From an uncultured Porphyromonadaceae bacterium (GTDB lineage: Bacteria > Bacteroidota > Bacteroidia > Bacteroidales > Muribaculaceae), in NCBI GenBank assembly GCA_947178165.1, contig CAMWXH010000016.1, positions 1-38,154 of the forward strand: a stretch of DNA of 38,154 nucleotides. The letters run 5' to 3'. The stretch's first letter is position 1; every line of letters begins with the position of its first letter. Positions 9,241-17,854 of this stretch are shown one piece after another. The position numbers and the translations under genes are program-made. Under the pieces are notes generated by a model. That model searched no databases, was not told the origin of the DNA, and worked only from the letters and a program-made list of their open reading frames with translations.

Positions 9241-12200
9241 CTATTTCATGAATTTTACGCTCTTCTCTGCAACGCCTTTGGAGGAATGGGCCTTTAGGCG
9301 TGCAATGCAGAAACCGTTGATTTCGGGAACGGTTAATGAATGAACATAACCATCGGCCTCAAGTGCAGAGACGGAGCCTATGATGCGGCCGTCGGGTGCT
9401 ATATATTCAAGCATTACCTTATCGTATCCGGCCGGGATTCTGTAATTGAGTGTTCCCGCCACATATTCAAGACTTATGTTTGTATCAAGCTCCACACTCT
9501 TTATTCCTGTGTCGATATCGCCAAGTGTGATCTTCATCTTAGCCGAAGAGGGGAGGATGGCCTTTACATAAAGTTCATTGTTGTCTGCGTGGCAATAAGC
9601 GTGTCCGGGATGTGCATCCACTTCTGCAGGATTGTTTTTCATTACTACTTCATTATCCACTGAGCGAGTGGAGAAAAGTGCAATGTTTTCAGGCGTTTCA
9701 ATACTCAGTTTAGGCTCCTCTTCTCCTGCATAGCCAAACAGGCGGAGGCGAATGGTGCGCGTTTCCGGCATGAAGTGAGTTGACGCTCCGGTTTCCGGCT
9801 CCATGCTTACAGCATAATTCCCATCCCCATCTGCTTCGCCGCGGAAATGAATCAAGGTGTATTCATTGTTTGCGAGCGACAAGGCAGAAGTGCGGTCATC
9901 TTCATACAGAAGTCCTTCATATATGCCTTCAACCGAAGTGTCCACGCTATGGATAAGGGTGATGTCGTCGTAGCTTATTTCAGAAGTGGAACCGAAATTC
10001 TCTTTTTTGGTGAACATAGGAATGAAACTGCCTCGGCGCATAAAATAGGGGAGACAATTCAAGGGAGCGGAATAGTTCACTGATTCTCCTCCAAGATATA
10101 CTTTTGAGAGGTCGTTCAGGTCAATCCATTCACCCTCGGGGAAAGTGATCTTTCTTGAGGTGGAAGATGACAGCACCGGAGCCACGTAAATATCCTTGCC
10201 CCATAGGTAGGCATCATTAACATCAGCAAGCTGGCGAGGGTCGGAATCGAAGGCGCACGCGGGCCGAGCCATAGGCCATCCCTTAGTGGTATTGAGATAT
10301 GAGAGGGTATAGGTGTAGGGGAGCATCCGGTAGCGGAGATTGATAAATTTCTTTACATCAGGCAATACGGATGAGTATTCTCGGTTGGTAGGTTCGGGAC
10401 GATCCTGGGAGTGAGTGCGCATCATTGGTGAGAAAACGGCAAACTCAACCCAACGGAGATAAAGTTCAGGCATAGGGCCATTGATGGAGGTGAAGCCGCC
10501 CACGTCGCTGCCTAAATAGGAAACGCCCGACATCGACATATTGATAAGTGCCGGGACTTGTGCAGCCAAGCCGCGCCAGTCGCGGAGAATGTCGCCGGTC
10601 CATGGGAAGGTGGAGAAACGTTGCATTCCCGATGTGCCCGAGCGTGGCATAATGAAGGGACGCATCTCCGGAAATTCTTCACGCAGGCCATTGTAAAGAC
10701 GCTCCACCCAAAGCTGGCCGAATTCATTGTGAACCTGACTCACGGAGCCTCCGAGATGATGCGAATCGGCATCGTGACGTTCCGGTTCCCCAAGGTCGAG
10801 CCACCAACCGGCCATCCCCTCACGGGTGCGGTCGCGATAGAAGGTCCACATCCAGTCGAGGGCTTCGGGATTGGTTGCATCAATCAGTCCGACACGTGGA
10901 GATTTGAGCCAGCCCATGTCGTTCACGTCAGGATCGCAGAAATATCCCTTGCTAAGCATATAATCATAGTTGGAGCATCTTGAGGTGAAGAAAGGCTCTG
11001 TAATCACAATGGTGTTGATTCCCTGTTCCTTCCAGTCGCTCATCATTTTCTGCGGATTAGGGAACTTCGGGGTGTACCAATTAAGATTTCCCATTCCTGA
11101 TTCATCCTCTCCCTCCCATCCGAGGTCGAACACAATGCCGTCGAGGGGAAGGCCGGCACCCTTTATGTCATTAATATATCCCTGCGCTTCCGATTCCGAC
11201 CAGTAGCTGTATCGCGAGGTTATATACCCTAACGCCCAGTAGGGAGGAAGGTCCTGCCGCCCTGTGAGATAGGTATAGTTGGCAATCACATCGTCAAGAT
11301 TTTCTCCACCCACATAGTAATAGCTTATAGGGTTTTGCGCGCCCGAGCGATAGCTGAGGCCATTTGATGAAGGGCTCATCACTGCACCGCGCCAATGGTC
11401 ATCGAAAAGTACCCCGTATCCGCTTGTGGAAACCACAAAGGGGATAGTGATGCAGTGGGGATAGCTATATTGGCCTTGCCCCCAGCCTCCGGTCTGCGTA
11501 TTATCAAGACGCAGGGTTGAATTTATGATGTTACCGCTCACACCGTTATAGCCGGCACCGAAAAAGGCAGTGTCACCCATTGGATTGAAGGAGACAGTGT
11601 GGGTATTGCCATTATTGCGGAGACAGTCTGCCTCTGAAAGCTTCTCGTTCCCCTCTTTGTCGAGGAAGGTAATCAACCCGGAGTTTCGGTCAACGCTAAT
11701 CTTGTCTCCGTCAATAATAGAAATCAGGAGGGGAGCATCTTCATTGTCTTCAACAGTATAAGAGGTGAAAGGGATCACCGACACCGTGATAGAACGCCGT
11801 TCCTCTCCTGTGTCACCTTTAGGAAGCGTGAACACTTTTACAATTTCCTCCGCGTATGGGGTGATGTATAGGTTGGCATTCTCACAGGTTACAGTAACTG
11901 TTGTGCCATCATTTTCCCAGCTTTCGATTTTCCCTATGCCGGAAGATGGTATGGGATCGTCACCGCCTCCGCCACCTCCGATTGTATAGGTGCTGTCGAA
12001 TTTATAGGTCGCGCCATTTACGAAAGGAGTCTCTCCTCCCTCCATAGTGTTGCTGTTTATCCCTCTCATTCTGTTGGAGCCCGGGTAATCGGAAATGATT
12101 ATCAAATCCGGATGCTTGTCAGCCGGAGATTCCCATCTGTAGAGATTTTTCGAAGGATCCACCAGCACCATCTCGTCGCCAGGCCATTCCCCTTTTAATG

Positions 12201-12375
12201 TGCAGTTCGGGCCTTTATCAACCCAAGCCCATACAGAAGGGGTGCCCCATGAATCAGGTTTCTCAAAATAACAGTAATCGGCGTATGCCTTTATTCCTCC
12301 GATTCCGGAGGTGAGTAAGAATGAGGAGGCCAATAAGAGCGCCTTCCCGGAAATTGAAAGATTTAAGATTTTCAT
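9241..12375 (-). CDS. Secreted GH31 alpha-glucosidase-like enzyme with N-terminal starch-binding-like module
   Basis: A glycoside hydrolase family 31 protein of 1044 residues from the ATG at 12373-12375. The frame is open to an ATG at 12408, but only the shorter start puts a normal signal peptide (MKILNLSISGKALLLASSFL) at the terminus. After it comes a CBM26-like segment (GTPSVWAWVDKG, GEWPGDEM; about residues 35-135), a Gly/Asp linker (GGGGGGDDP), an N-terminal beta domain and the GH31 barrel (VFDLGWEGED). The likely nucleophile is the Asp in GWWLDLGEPE near residue 526. The likely acid/base is the Asp in WTGDILRDW near residue 595. The family cleaves or transfers alpha-glycosidic bonds; the CBM suggests alpha-glucan as substrate, which is inference. 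The C-terminus (GFCIARLKAHSS to EKSVKFMK) resembles a type A T9SS sorting signal, so the protein may be surface-exposed. No SusC/D genes are adjacent. Confidence 0.9.
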   Translation of the reverse strand: MKILNLSISGKALLLASSFLLTSGIGGIKAYADYCYFEKPDSWGTPSVWAWVDKGPNCTLKGEWPGDEMVLVDPSKNLYRWESPADKHPDLIIISDYPGSNRMRGINSNTMEGGETPFVNGATYKFDSTYTIGGGGGGDDPIPSSGIGKIESWENDGTTVTVTCENANLYITPYAEEIVKVFTLPKGDTGEERRSITVSVIPFTSYTVEDNEDAPLLISIIDGDKISVDRNSGLITFLDKEGNEKLSEADCLRNNGNTHTVSFNPMGDTAFFGAGYNGVSGNIINSTLRLDNTQTGGWGQGQYSYPHCITIPFVVSTSGYGVLFDDHWRGAVMSPSSNGLSYRSGAQNPISYYYVGGENLDDVIANYTYLTGRQDLPPYWALGYITSRYSYWSESEAQGYINDIKGAGLPLDGIVFDLGWEGEDESGMGNLNWYTPKFPNPQKMMSDWKEQGINTIVITEPFFTSRCSNYDYMLSKGYFCDPDVNDMGWLKSPRVGLIDATNPEALDWMWTFYRDRTREGMAGWWLDLGEPERHDADSHHLGGSVSQVHNEFGQLWVERLYNGLREEFPEMRPFIMPRSGTSGMQRFSTFPWTGDILRDWRGLAAQVPALINMSMSGVSYLGSDVGGFTSINGPMPELYLRWVEFAVFSPMMRTHSQDRPEPTNREYSSVLPDVKKFINLRYRMLPYTYTLSYLNTTKGWPMARPACAFDSDPRQLADVNDAYLWGKDIYVAPVLSSSTSRKITFPEGEWIDLNDLSKVYLGGESVNYSAPLNCLPYFMRRGSFIPMFTKKENFGSTSEISYDDITLIHSVDTSVEGIYEGLLYEDDRTSALSLANNEYTLIHFRGEADGDGNYAVSMEPETGASTHFMPETRTIRLRLFGYAGEEEPKLSIETPENIALFSTRSVDNEVVMKNNPAEVDAHPGHAYCHADNNELYVKAILPSSAKMKITLGDIDTGIKSVELDTNISLEYVAGTLNYRIPAGYDKVMLEYIAPDGRIIGSVSALEADGYVHSLTVPEINGFCIARLKAHSSKGVAEKSVKFMK

Positions 12376-12483
12376 TATGGTGTTTAGATAAGCCATTTCG
12401 CCCATCAAAGCTATGGGCTATAAGTTATGTTGCCGAGGCAACACAATAAAAGTTTTTTACTTAAGTTTATATGGTAAATCACG

Positions 12484-12515
12484 CAAAGTTACTAAAATAA
12501 GCCGGATTGTGCCAA
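12484..12515 (-). promoter_or_regulatory. Candidate GH31 promoter
   Basis: On the minus strand TAACTTTG (complement of 12484-12491) matches TAnnTTTG, and TTG (complement of 12513-12515) lies 21 bases upstream. The implied start site is near 12478, giving a leader of about 100 nt to the ATG at 12375. Confidence 0.5.
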
Positions 12516-12640
12516 AAAAGAGAAATTTTTTCTCCTTAATAGATGTTAAAGCCCTTTGTGAGAGCCTTTCCATATTGTATTTATTTTTAAGAGCTTTAGT
12601 CGCTATCTTTATTTATATTAATTAGTTAAACAGTGTTAAT

Positions 12641-12695
12641 GTCGAAATTTTATGGTCAAAAAACTTGCATTTCGACTTTTTATGTATTAATTTTG
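12641..12695 (+). promoter_or_regulatory. Pilus operon promoter with overlapping dyad
   Basis: TTG at 12665-12667, 20 bases, then TAATTTTG at 12688-12695 form a Bacteroidales-type promoter with a start near 12703. GTCGAAAT at 12641-12648 and ATTTCGAC at 12669-12676 are a perfect 8-bp inverted repeat whose arms flank the -33 box, the right layout for an operator of a dimeric regulator. No regulator gene is adjacent. Confidence 0.55.
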
Positions 12696-12992
12696 CATCC
12701 GAAAAGATAGCCCAAAGCGAAAACTTACAAGATTATTATTATAAAAAACACACGATTTCCAGATTAAATCATTAATTTCTTTTATTGAAAATTCAGATTG
12801 CATTATTAACCCAAATTAGTTTTAAATTAATCTTTCAATCGGGAAATCCTGACTCAGCTTTTTAGTTCAATAGGCATATCAGACCAAATATCAAGACCAA
12901 ATTTTATTAAGATCAATTTATTGAAAAATTAAAATCACCAGCTGATTTCAGATAGAAAAAAGCTAATCATGTAAACTAACACCAAATTTGAT

Positions 12993-15032
12993 ATGACTAA
13001 CTATAAGAAGTTTCTTTGGTCGTTTGCCTTTCTTCCTCTTCTTGCATCTTGTTCAGCCGATGAGCCTCTGAGCGGAGGAAATCTTGGAACAGATAACGAG
13101 ATTAATCCTCAGGAGGGAGTATATATGACAGTAAACATGAGTCTGTCGGGAGATGGCGCCCAGACGCGTTCCTTCACCAATGGTGAAAATAGCAGCAATG
13201 ATGGAACCGAGGTTGGGTCGGATGCCGAAAACAAAGTGAGCTCTGCCCTTATTGTGTTGGCCTCTCCTGTAGAGAATCAGTTTATCGCATATTCCTACGT
13301 AAGCTCCAATAGCCTTTCGTCAATGACTGCCGGAAGCGAGAAGATATATAAAGCTAACGCCAAATTCAGCAAGACATCGATCAACAGCTACTATTCAGGC
13401 CTCGCTGTCACAGGCGAGAATCCGAGAGCTAATGTGTTCGTCTATTGCAACCCGAGCCAGAAAGTGCTTGACATTTTCAAGAGCGTTGCGCAGGGTAACA
13501 CAACTTGGACAGATGCCATCTATACGCTTTCCAACCGTGATGACGATACTCTTTGGAATGCCACCAACGGCTTCCTGATGTCGAACGTGAAAGTGGCAAC
13601 CCGCATCCTTCCTGCCAATATGTCGGAGTGGAACCTTTACACAACAGAGAATCGTCCCTTCGACCTCACGGGTCTCAATTATCCCGGACAGCCTAATGAG
13701 GTGGATAACCAGACCAACAGGGGAGCAATCAATGTGAGACGCGTTGCAGCCCGTTTCGACTTCCGCGATGGTTCGCAGATGAACGTGGAGGGTGGCAATG
13801 GTGCAAAAGGGATTCCTTTCACCTATAACGTGATCCTCAACGAAGACTCCAAGCCTACCGTGCAGGTCGAGCTCGTAAAGATGGCTCTTGTCAACATGAA
13901 CAAGTCAACCTACCTTCTCGGACGTGTTTCAGGCAATGGCCTCAATGCAGGTTCAACCCTTCTTGGAGCAGAGAAGCCTTGGTATAGCGATGCCACAGGG
14001 ACAGTGGTGCAGGGCGGTAACTTTGTGGTTGGGACACTGGCCGACAAAATGAACACACTCTTTGATACGGATTTTGAAAACTACCGTGCCGCCGACCTTT
14101 TCCATTTCCCCTTCTTCGGAGAAGATAATGAAGTTGGCGGAATAGCAGAGGGCACCTGGAAGACCCAGCGCACTGCAGATGTTGTCAATAACGCTTCAGA
14201 TAATTATGAAGGAGGCAACTATCATGTGTGGCGATATGTCACTGAGAATGCAGTTCCCGGCGAGCCGGAGAATCAGACCAATGGCGTTTCAACCGGTGTT
14301 GTGTTCAAGGCCAAGCTCAAGGCAACAGAACTCCTGAAAAACAGTTCCGACACTTGGGATCGCGACCTTTATAACGCAATCAATAATGTGGGAGGCCATC
14401 TTCACGATGCCAGCACAGATCCGGTGCTTTATTCTTTCGGAGGCAAATTGTTCGTGACATGGCATCATGTTCAGACAGCGGCCCTGAAAGCTGCAGGTTT
14501 CGACGCAAAAAAGACTACTCAGAAACTTGACCGTTCGGTTAGCCTTTACATGGCTTGCTTCGGCAACGGAGGAGCCGGAACCGTCACAATAGATGGCAAG
14601 ACCTGGACAGACTCGCTTCCCGAGGATAAGTCTTCAGCCAACTATGGATGGACCCAATGGGCTAAGGCTAATTTTGCCGACACTCTGGTAGATGACTACC
14701 GCAAGAAAGTGACAACTGCCGGTTTCACAATCTATCAGAGCAGCAAGGATGATGCCGATGGATGGGGCTACTACAGCTACTACTATTACTGGAACCGTCA
14801 TAACGACAATAACCAGAATGGCGTGATGGGCAACATGGAGTTTGCAGTTGTGCGCAACAATGTTTACAAGCTTGCCGTGACTCGCCTCAGCAACCTTGGC
14901 CATCCGCGTCTTCCGCAGAACGATCCCGATTCTCCCACACCCGGCACACCTGACGAGAAATCTGATCTCTACATCTCTGTCAGCGTGAAAGTGGTGCCTT
15001 GGACTGTAAGGCTCAATAATATTGAGTTCTGA
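12993..15032 (+). CDS. Mfa1-type major fimbrial subunit (stalk pilin) lipoprotein
   Basis: A 679-residue lipoprotein that should form the shaft of a type V pilus. The signal peptide ends in the lipobox LLASC, with the lipidated Cys at residue 20. An N-terminal prepilin segment ends at QTRS (R59), the position where Arg-specific proteases process related pilins. The middle is a fimbrillin-like body containing VRRVAARFDFRD. The C-terminus carries the Mfa1/Fimbrillin_C signature: VRNNVYKLAVTRLSNLG, a Pro-rich loop (PDSPTPGTPDEK) and a final strand, VSVKVVPWTVRLNNIEF. It is the first gene after a promoter with a long leader and is followed 173 bases later by the anchor gene, the usual stalk-anchor order. 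It is longer than Porphyromonas gingivalis Mfa1. The family is confident and the stalk role is inferred from gene order. Confidence 0.88.
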   Translation: MTNYKKFLWSFAFLPLLASCSADEPLSGGNLGTDNEINPQEGVYMTVNMSLSGDGAQTRSFTNGENSSNDGTEVGSDAENKVSSALIVLASPVENQFIAYSYVSSNSLSSMTAGSEKIYKANAKFSKTSINSYYSGLAVTGENPRANVFVYCNPSQKVLDIFKSVAQGNTTWTDAIYTLSNRDDDTLWNATNGFLMSNVKVATRILPANMSEWNLYTTENRPFDLTGLNYPGQPNEVDNQTNRGAINVRRVAARFDFRDGSQMNVEGGNGAKGIPFTYNVILNEDSKPTVQVELVKMALVNMNKSTYLLGRVSGNGLNAGSTLLGAEKPWYSDATGTVVQGGNFVVGTLADKMNTLFDTDFENYRAADLFHFPFFGEDNEVGGIAEGTWKTQRTADVVNNASDNYEGGNYHVWRYVTENAVPGEPENQTNGVSTGVVFKAKLKATELLKNSSDTWDRDLYNAINNVGGHLHDASTDPVLYSFGGKLFVTWHHVQTAALKAAGFDAKKTTQKLDRSVSLYMACFGNGGAGTVTIDGKTWTDSLPEDKSSANYGWTQWAKANFADTLVDDYRKKVTTAGFTIYQSSKDDADGWGYYSYYYYWNRHNDNNQNGVMGNMEFAVVRNNVYKLAVTRLSNLGHPRLPQNDPDSPTPGTPDEKSDLYISVSVKVVPWTVRLNNIEF

Positions 15033-15090
15033 CATTCCTAAATAATGATTTTGACCTGACACTAACCTATACATTTACTTTCTATTCACG

Positions 15091-15140
15091 AAGTTGTTTA
15101 AGCAACTTTCCGGGATAGCCGGACTGACTATCCGGTTATC
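15091..15140 (+). other. Two hairpins between stalk and anchor genes
   Basis: 15091-15096 pairs with 15103-15108 (6 bp), and 15114-15122 pairs with 15132-15140 (9 bp including one G-T pair). Neither is followed by a U tract. They could reduce readthrough or protect the stalk mRNA 3' end, so that stalk pilin is made in excess over anchor; that role is inferred. Confidence 0.35.
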
Positions 15141-15205
15141 TCACAAAAATGATTAAGAATTAATCCTGCGGGCAATCCCGAGGCTCTTAAAACACACACA
15201 AAGTT

Positions 15206-16222
15206 ATGAAGCGTTTTAAAAACAAGAAAAACAGCCTGACATTTCTTTTGATTCTCCTCCTTATGCCTTTCCTCTCTTCTTGCAATGGCATATACGAGGA
15301 TCTCGAGCCCTGCGAACAGGGAGTGAACGTAAGATTTGTCTATGACTATAATATGGAGTTTGCCAATGCTTTCCATAATCAGGTGGATTGTCTCACACTC
15401 CTTGTTTATGATGAGGAAGGGAATCACATAGATACGCTGAATGCCGGACGCTCCGAAACCTCCGACGAGAACTGGAGAATGAAACTCGAACTTCCGGAAG
15501 GGCAATATCATTTGATTGCTTACGGCGGCATTGATTGTGATGATGCATCATTCCATTTTGATCCGGAGCCTGCAAAGAAGACTCGTGCAGACCTTAAGGT
15601 GAATCTTCGCGGTTCGTTGCTCTCAGCTCCTAAGGGACACGCCTTGCATCACCTCTATTATGGTGAAGCCGAGATTACGGTTCCTAAACCCGGAAACTCA
15701 TCTTCGATGGTTGAAAAGACCATTTATATGATGAAAGACACTAATGATTTCAGGATTCTCCTTGCTTACGAGGATGGAAGGCCGATAGAGGAGTCGGATT
15801 TCGAATTCACCATCACCGACGATAATACGCTCTTCAGCTGGAACAACAGTGTGATTCCTCAGGGCGACGTTACCTATTATCCCTGGACCCGAAGCACAAC
15901 TTCAGCCGGCACGAATGAAGATGAGGAACCCTCCATTATGGCATACGCCGAGATTTCAACCTCGCGCCTTATCGATGGAAGCGAATCCCGGCTTGAGGTG
16001 AAGCGCGCGGCCGATGGCAAAAAGGTGGTCAGCATACCTCTCTCCGAGATGCTCCTGCTCCTTAAAAGCGACAGATACTCATGGATGAAGAATCAGGAGT
16101 TCCTTGACCGGCAGAGCGTTTGGAATCTCACTTTCGTTCTTACAGGCGATGACTACTGGAGCGGAACATCAGTGATAATCAACAACTGGGTCGTAAGGCT
16201 CAATAATATTGAAGGAAAATGA
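15206..16222 (+). CDS. FimB/Mfa2-family fimbrial anchor lipoprotein
   Basis: A 338-residue lipoprotein of the FimB/Mfa2 family (PF08842), which anchors type V pili in the outer membrane and limits their length. The signal peptide ends in the lipobox LSSC (C26). Straight after it comes the family hallmark, NGIYEDLEPC followed by VRFVYDYNMEFANAF and VDCLTLLVYDEEG. Unlike the other four lipoproteins of the operon it has no TR-A/S cleavage-type motif near residue 58-60, as expected for a subunit that stays membrane-anchored. The C-terminus WVVRLNNIEGK resembles the end of the stalk pilin. The stop overlaps the next start by 4 bases (ATGA at 16219-16222), so translation is coupled. Confidence 0.9.
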   Translation: MKRFKNKKNSLTFLLILLLMPFLSSCNGIYEDLEPCEQGVNVRFVYDYNMEFANAFHNQVDCLTLLVYDEEGNHIDTLNAGRSETSDENWRMKLELPEGQYHLIAYGGIDCDDASFHFDPEPAKKTRADLKVNLRGSLLSAPKGHALHHLYYGEAEITVPKPGNSSSMVEKTIYMMKDTNDFRILLAYEDGRPIEESDFEFTITDDNTLFSWNNSVIPQGDVTYYPWTRSTTSAGTNEDEEPSIMAYAEISTSRLIDGSESRLEVKRAADGKKVVSIPLSEMLLLLKSDRYSWMKNQEFLDRQSVWNLTFVLTGDDYWSGTSVIINNWVVRLNNIEGK

Positions 16223-17772
16223 AATTAACCTCTTTTTTCAGATTGATTGTTCCCGTGGCCATATCCTTTCTTGCGATCGGATTAGGCGGATGCGGTTCTG
16301 AGAAAGAGGAACCGATAGCGGGAACAGGAGATGAGAACGTGGAACTTGAACTTAATGTCAGCATTCTCACTCCTCCCGGAACCCGCAGCTTGACAAGGGC
16401 TTCCTCGCCCGGTTTCGAACTTCCTGATTATCCAACCGAAACTCTCAATTCATTGCGAGTGATGATTGTGGATAAAGTGTCAAGGGAAGTGATTCACAAT
16501 AGGGCGGTGATGTTTGAAAACGGCGTTCCGCAGGCCGACGATATGCTTTTCAAAGTAAAGACCTCTTCCAATTATATCCTTTATCTTATAGGGAATTGCC
16601 GGTTTGAGGATTACGACTTCGGAATAGATAAGTATCCTGTAGGTTCGAAATATTCTGTGGGTGACCCGCAAAGTATGGAGAACGTGATTCTCAGGGCCGA
16701 CACCGGAGGGGCACTTTACGATAACACCAAGGATGAGAAAAGGGAAATTCCTCTCCTTGAAAAATTTGAGGTGACAACGGTGAAGCCATCAGGGACTGTG
16801 ACTCAGCGTCAGCCATTGAATCTCTTCATCACGAGGGCGGCGGCCAAATTCTCCTTCTCAATATCTACTTCCGATGATTTCAAGGGGAATTCGTCAAGAA
16901 AATTGACCTCGATAAAGATAAGCGGGATAAGCGACCGCCAATTCCTTTTGCCGGATCAGACCGTTTACGAACCGTTAAAGTCAATGGCAGGAAGCGGTCC
17001 ATTGGAGGGGAGAGAGATAACGGCTTTCAATATTCCTGCCACATCAAAGACTGCGGAATATGTTTACACTCTTCCCGAACCCCTTGCTCTCCCGACCTCG
17101 GGATTGGAATGGAGCCCGGAGATTTATCTTGCCGAGAGCCTCCTTCCTGAAAATGGTTTTCTATGTTCCCTATCCTTTGATAACGGGGAGACGTGGATGA
17201 AACCGGTTAAACTGCCGAATCTGCCTTACGGGCTTCCGCGCAACACACACGCCCAGGTGAATATAACCATCGGCAACGATAATGCAATGATGGTGGATGT
17301 GAATGTATTGCCATGGAACCGCGAGACAATAGATTTCGATTTTTCCGACCATGTCGGGATGGCGGCAGATGGAGCACTTGCCTTTACTTCGGGAACATAC
17401 CTCTCTCTTGACAAGTCGAAAGGGAGGCTGGTTATAAAGAATCAGGCCGGAGCAAAAGGGAGTTTCGGAATCTCCTCGCCTTTCGGTGCAAGATGGGATG
17501 CTTATCTGATAACACAGAACGGAGAATCAGACGTGATCCGTTTCCGGCTTAATGATGGCACCACAACTACACATCTCTCCGGAACAATCAATGGCACTAA
17601 GACTGACTTTATGATTGTCTCCACGGTAGCCCCCGGAAATGTGGCCAATACTGCCAAGCTGCAGGTGATTGTCACAACTCTTGACGGAAGGTCGCTCCCT
17701 GTAAATATCCTCCAAGGCGGAGGTTACGGAGCAGGGGTAGAGAACTTGACAATAATACAGAATCCTAAATAA
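16219..17772 (+). CDS. Pilin-like lipoprotein, probable minor (accessory/tip) subunit
   Basis: A 517-residue lipoprotein, translationally coupled to the anchor gene (4-base overlap). The lipobox is GLGGC with C25. A short acidic prepilin segment leads to two candidate Arg processing sites, PGTRSLTR (R56) and R60. The N-terminal body (NSLRVMIVDKVSREVIHNR, TSSNYILYLIGNC) has the fimbrillin beta-sandwich pattern also seen in Mfa-type minor subunits. RAAAKFSFSI in the middle recalls the conserved Arg-Ala-Ala segment of the stalk pilin. The second half contains VNVLPWNRETIDFDFSD, a terminal strand motif similar to the PWTVR end of pilins, but then continues for about 140 residues. I cannot assign it to a named family member; an accessory or tip role rests on gene order. 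Confidence 0.72.
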   Translation: MKLTSFFRLIVPVAISFLAIGLGGCGSEKEEPIAGTGDENVELELNVSILTPPGTRSLTRASSPGFELPDYPTETLNSLRVMIVDKVSREVIHNRAVMFENGVPQADDMLFKVKTSSNYILYLIGNCRFEDYDFGIDKYPVGSKYSVGDPQSMENVILRADTGGALYDNTKDEKREIPLLEKFEVTTVKPSGTVTQRQPLNLFITRAAAKFSFSISTSDDFKGNSSRKLTSIKISGISDRQFLLPDQTVYEPLKSMAGSGPLEGREITAFNIPATSKTAEYVYTLPEPLALPTSGLEWSPEIYLAESLLPENGFLCSLSFDNGETWMKPVKLPNLPYGLPRNTHAQVNITIGNDNAMMVDVNVLPWNRETIDFDFSDHVGMAADGALAFTSGTYLSLDKSKGRLVIKNQAGAKGSFGISSPFGARWDAYLITQNGESDVIRFRLNDGTTTTHLSGTINGTKTDFMIVSTVAPGNVANTAKLQVIVTTLDGRSLPVNILQGGGYGAGVENLTIIQNPK

Positions 17773-17773
17773 A

Positions 17774-17840
17774 ACCGGCGTGGCCGGTAATATCGCATCT
17801 GCAAAAGATGCCAAATTTAATTATCGGCCTGCCAAGGCCT
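17774..17840 (+). other. Chain of three small hairpins between pilus genes 3 and 4
   Basis: In the 82-nt gap: accggc/gccggt (17774-17788, 6 bp, 3-nt loop), gcatct/agatgc (17795-17811, 6 bp) and ggcct/aggcc (17826-17839, 5 bp). No U tract follows, so this is more likely an mRNA stability or spacing structure than a terminator. Confidence 0.35.
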
Positions 17841-17854
17841 TCAAAAACAGAGAT

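Larger units (their letters stand above)
12409..12992. other. Divergent intergenic region between GH31 gene and pilus operon
   Basis: About 580 bases without a credible gene. It holds a minus-strand promoter and a small 7-bp hairpin (12428-12443) in the GH31 leader, then an AT-rich stretch, then the plus-strand pilus promoter with an 8-bp dyad (12641-12676). From about 12703 to 12992 lies a long AT-rich untranslated leader. The short frame at 12413-12625 is rejected as coding. Confidence 0.7.

Noticed and set aside
12413-12625. 70-residue open frame in the GH31/pilus intergenic region
   Set aside because: It covers the minus-strand GH31 promoter, has no recognisable features and ends in AT-rich low-complexity sequence.
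12641-12676. Possible invertible promoter of the pilus operon
   Set aside because: The inverted repeat is only 8 bp with arms 20 bases apart, much shorter than known Bacteroides invertible promoters, and no invertase gene is near. An operator fits better.
17780-17854. N-terminal extension of the 848-residue pilus lipoprotein
   Set aside because: It would bury the signal peptide and it translates a stretch of three hairpins; ATG 17855 gives a normal lipoprotein start.
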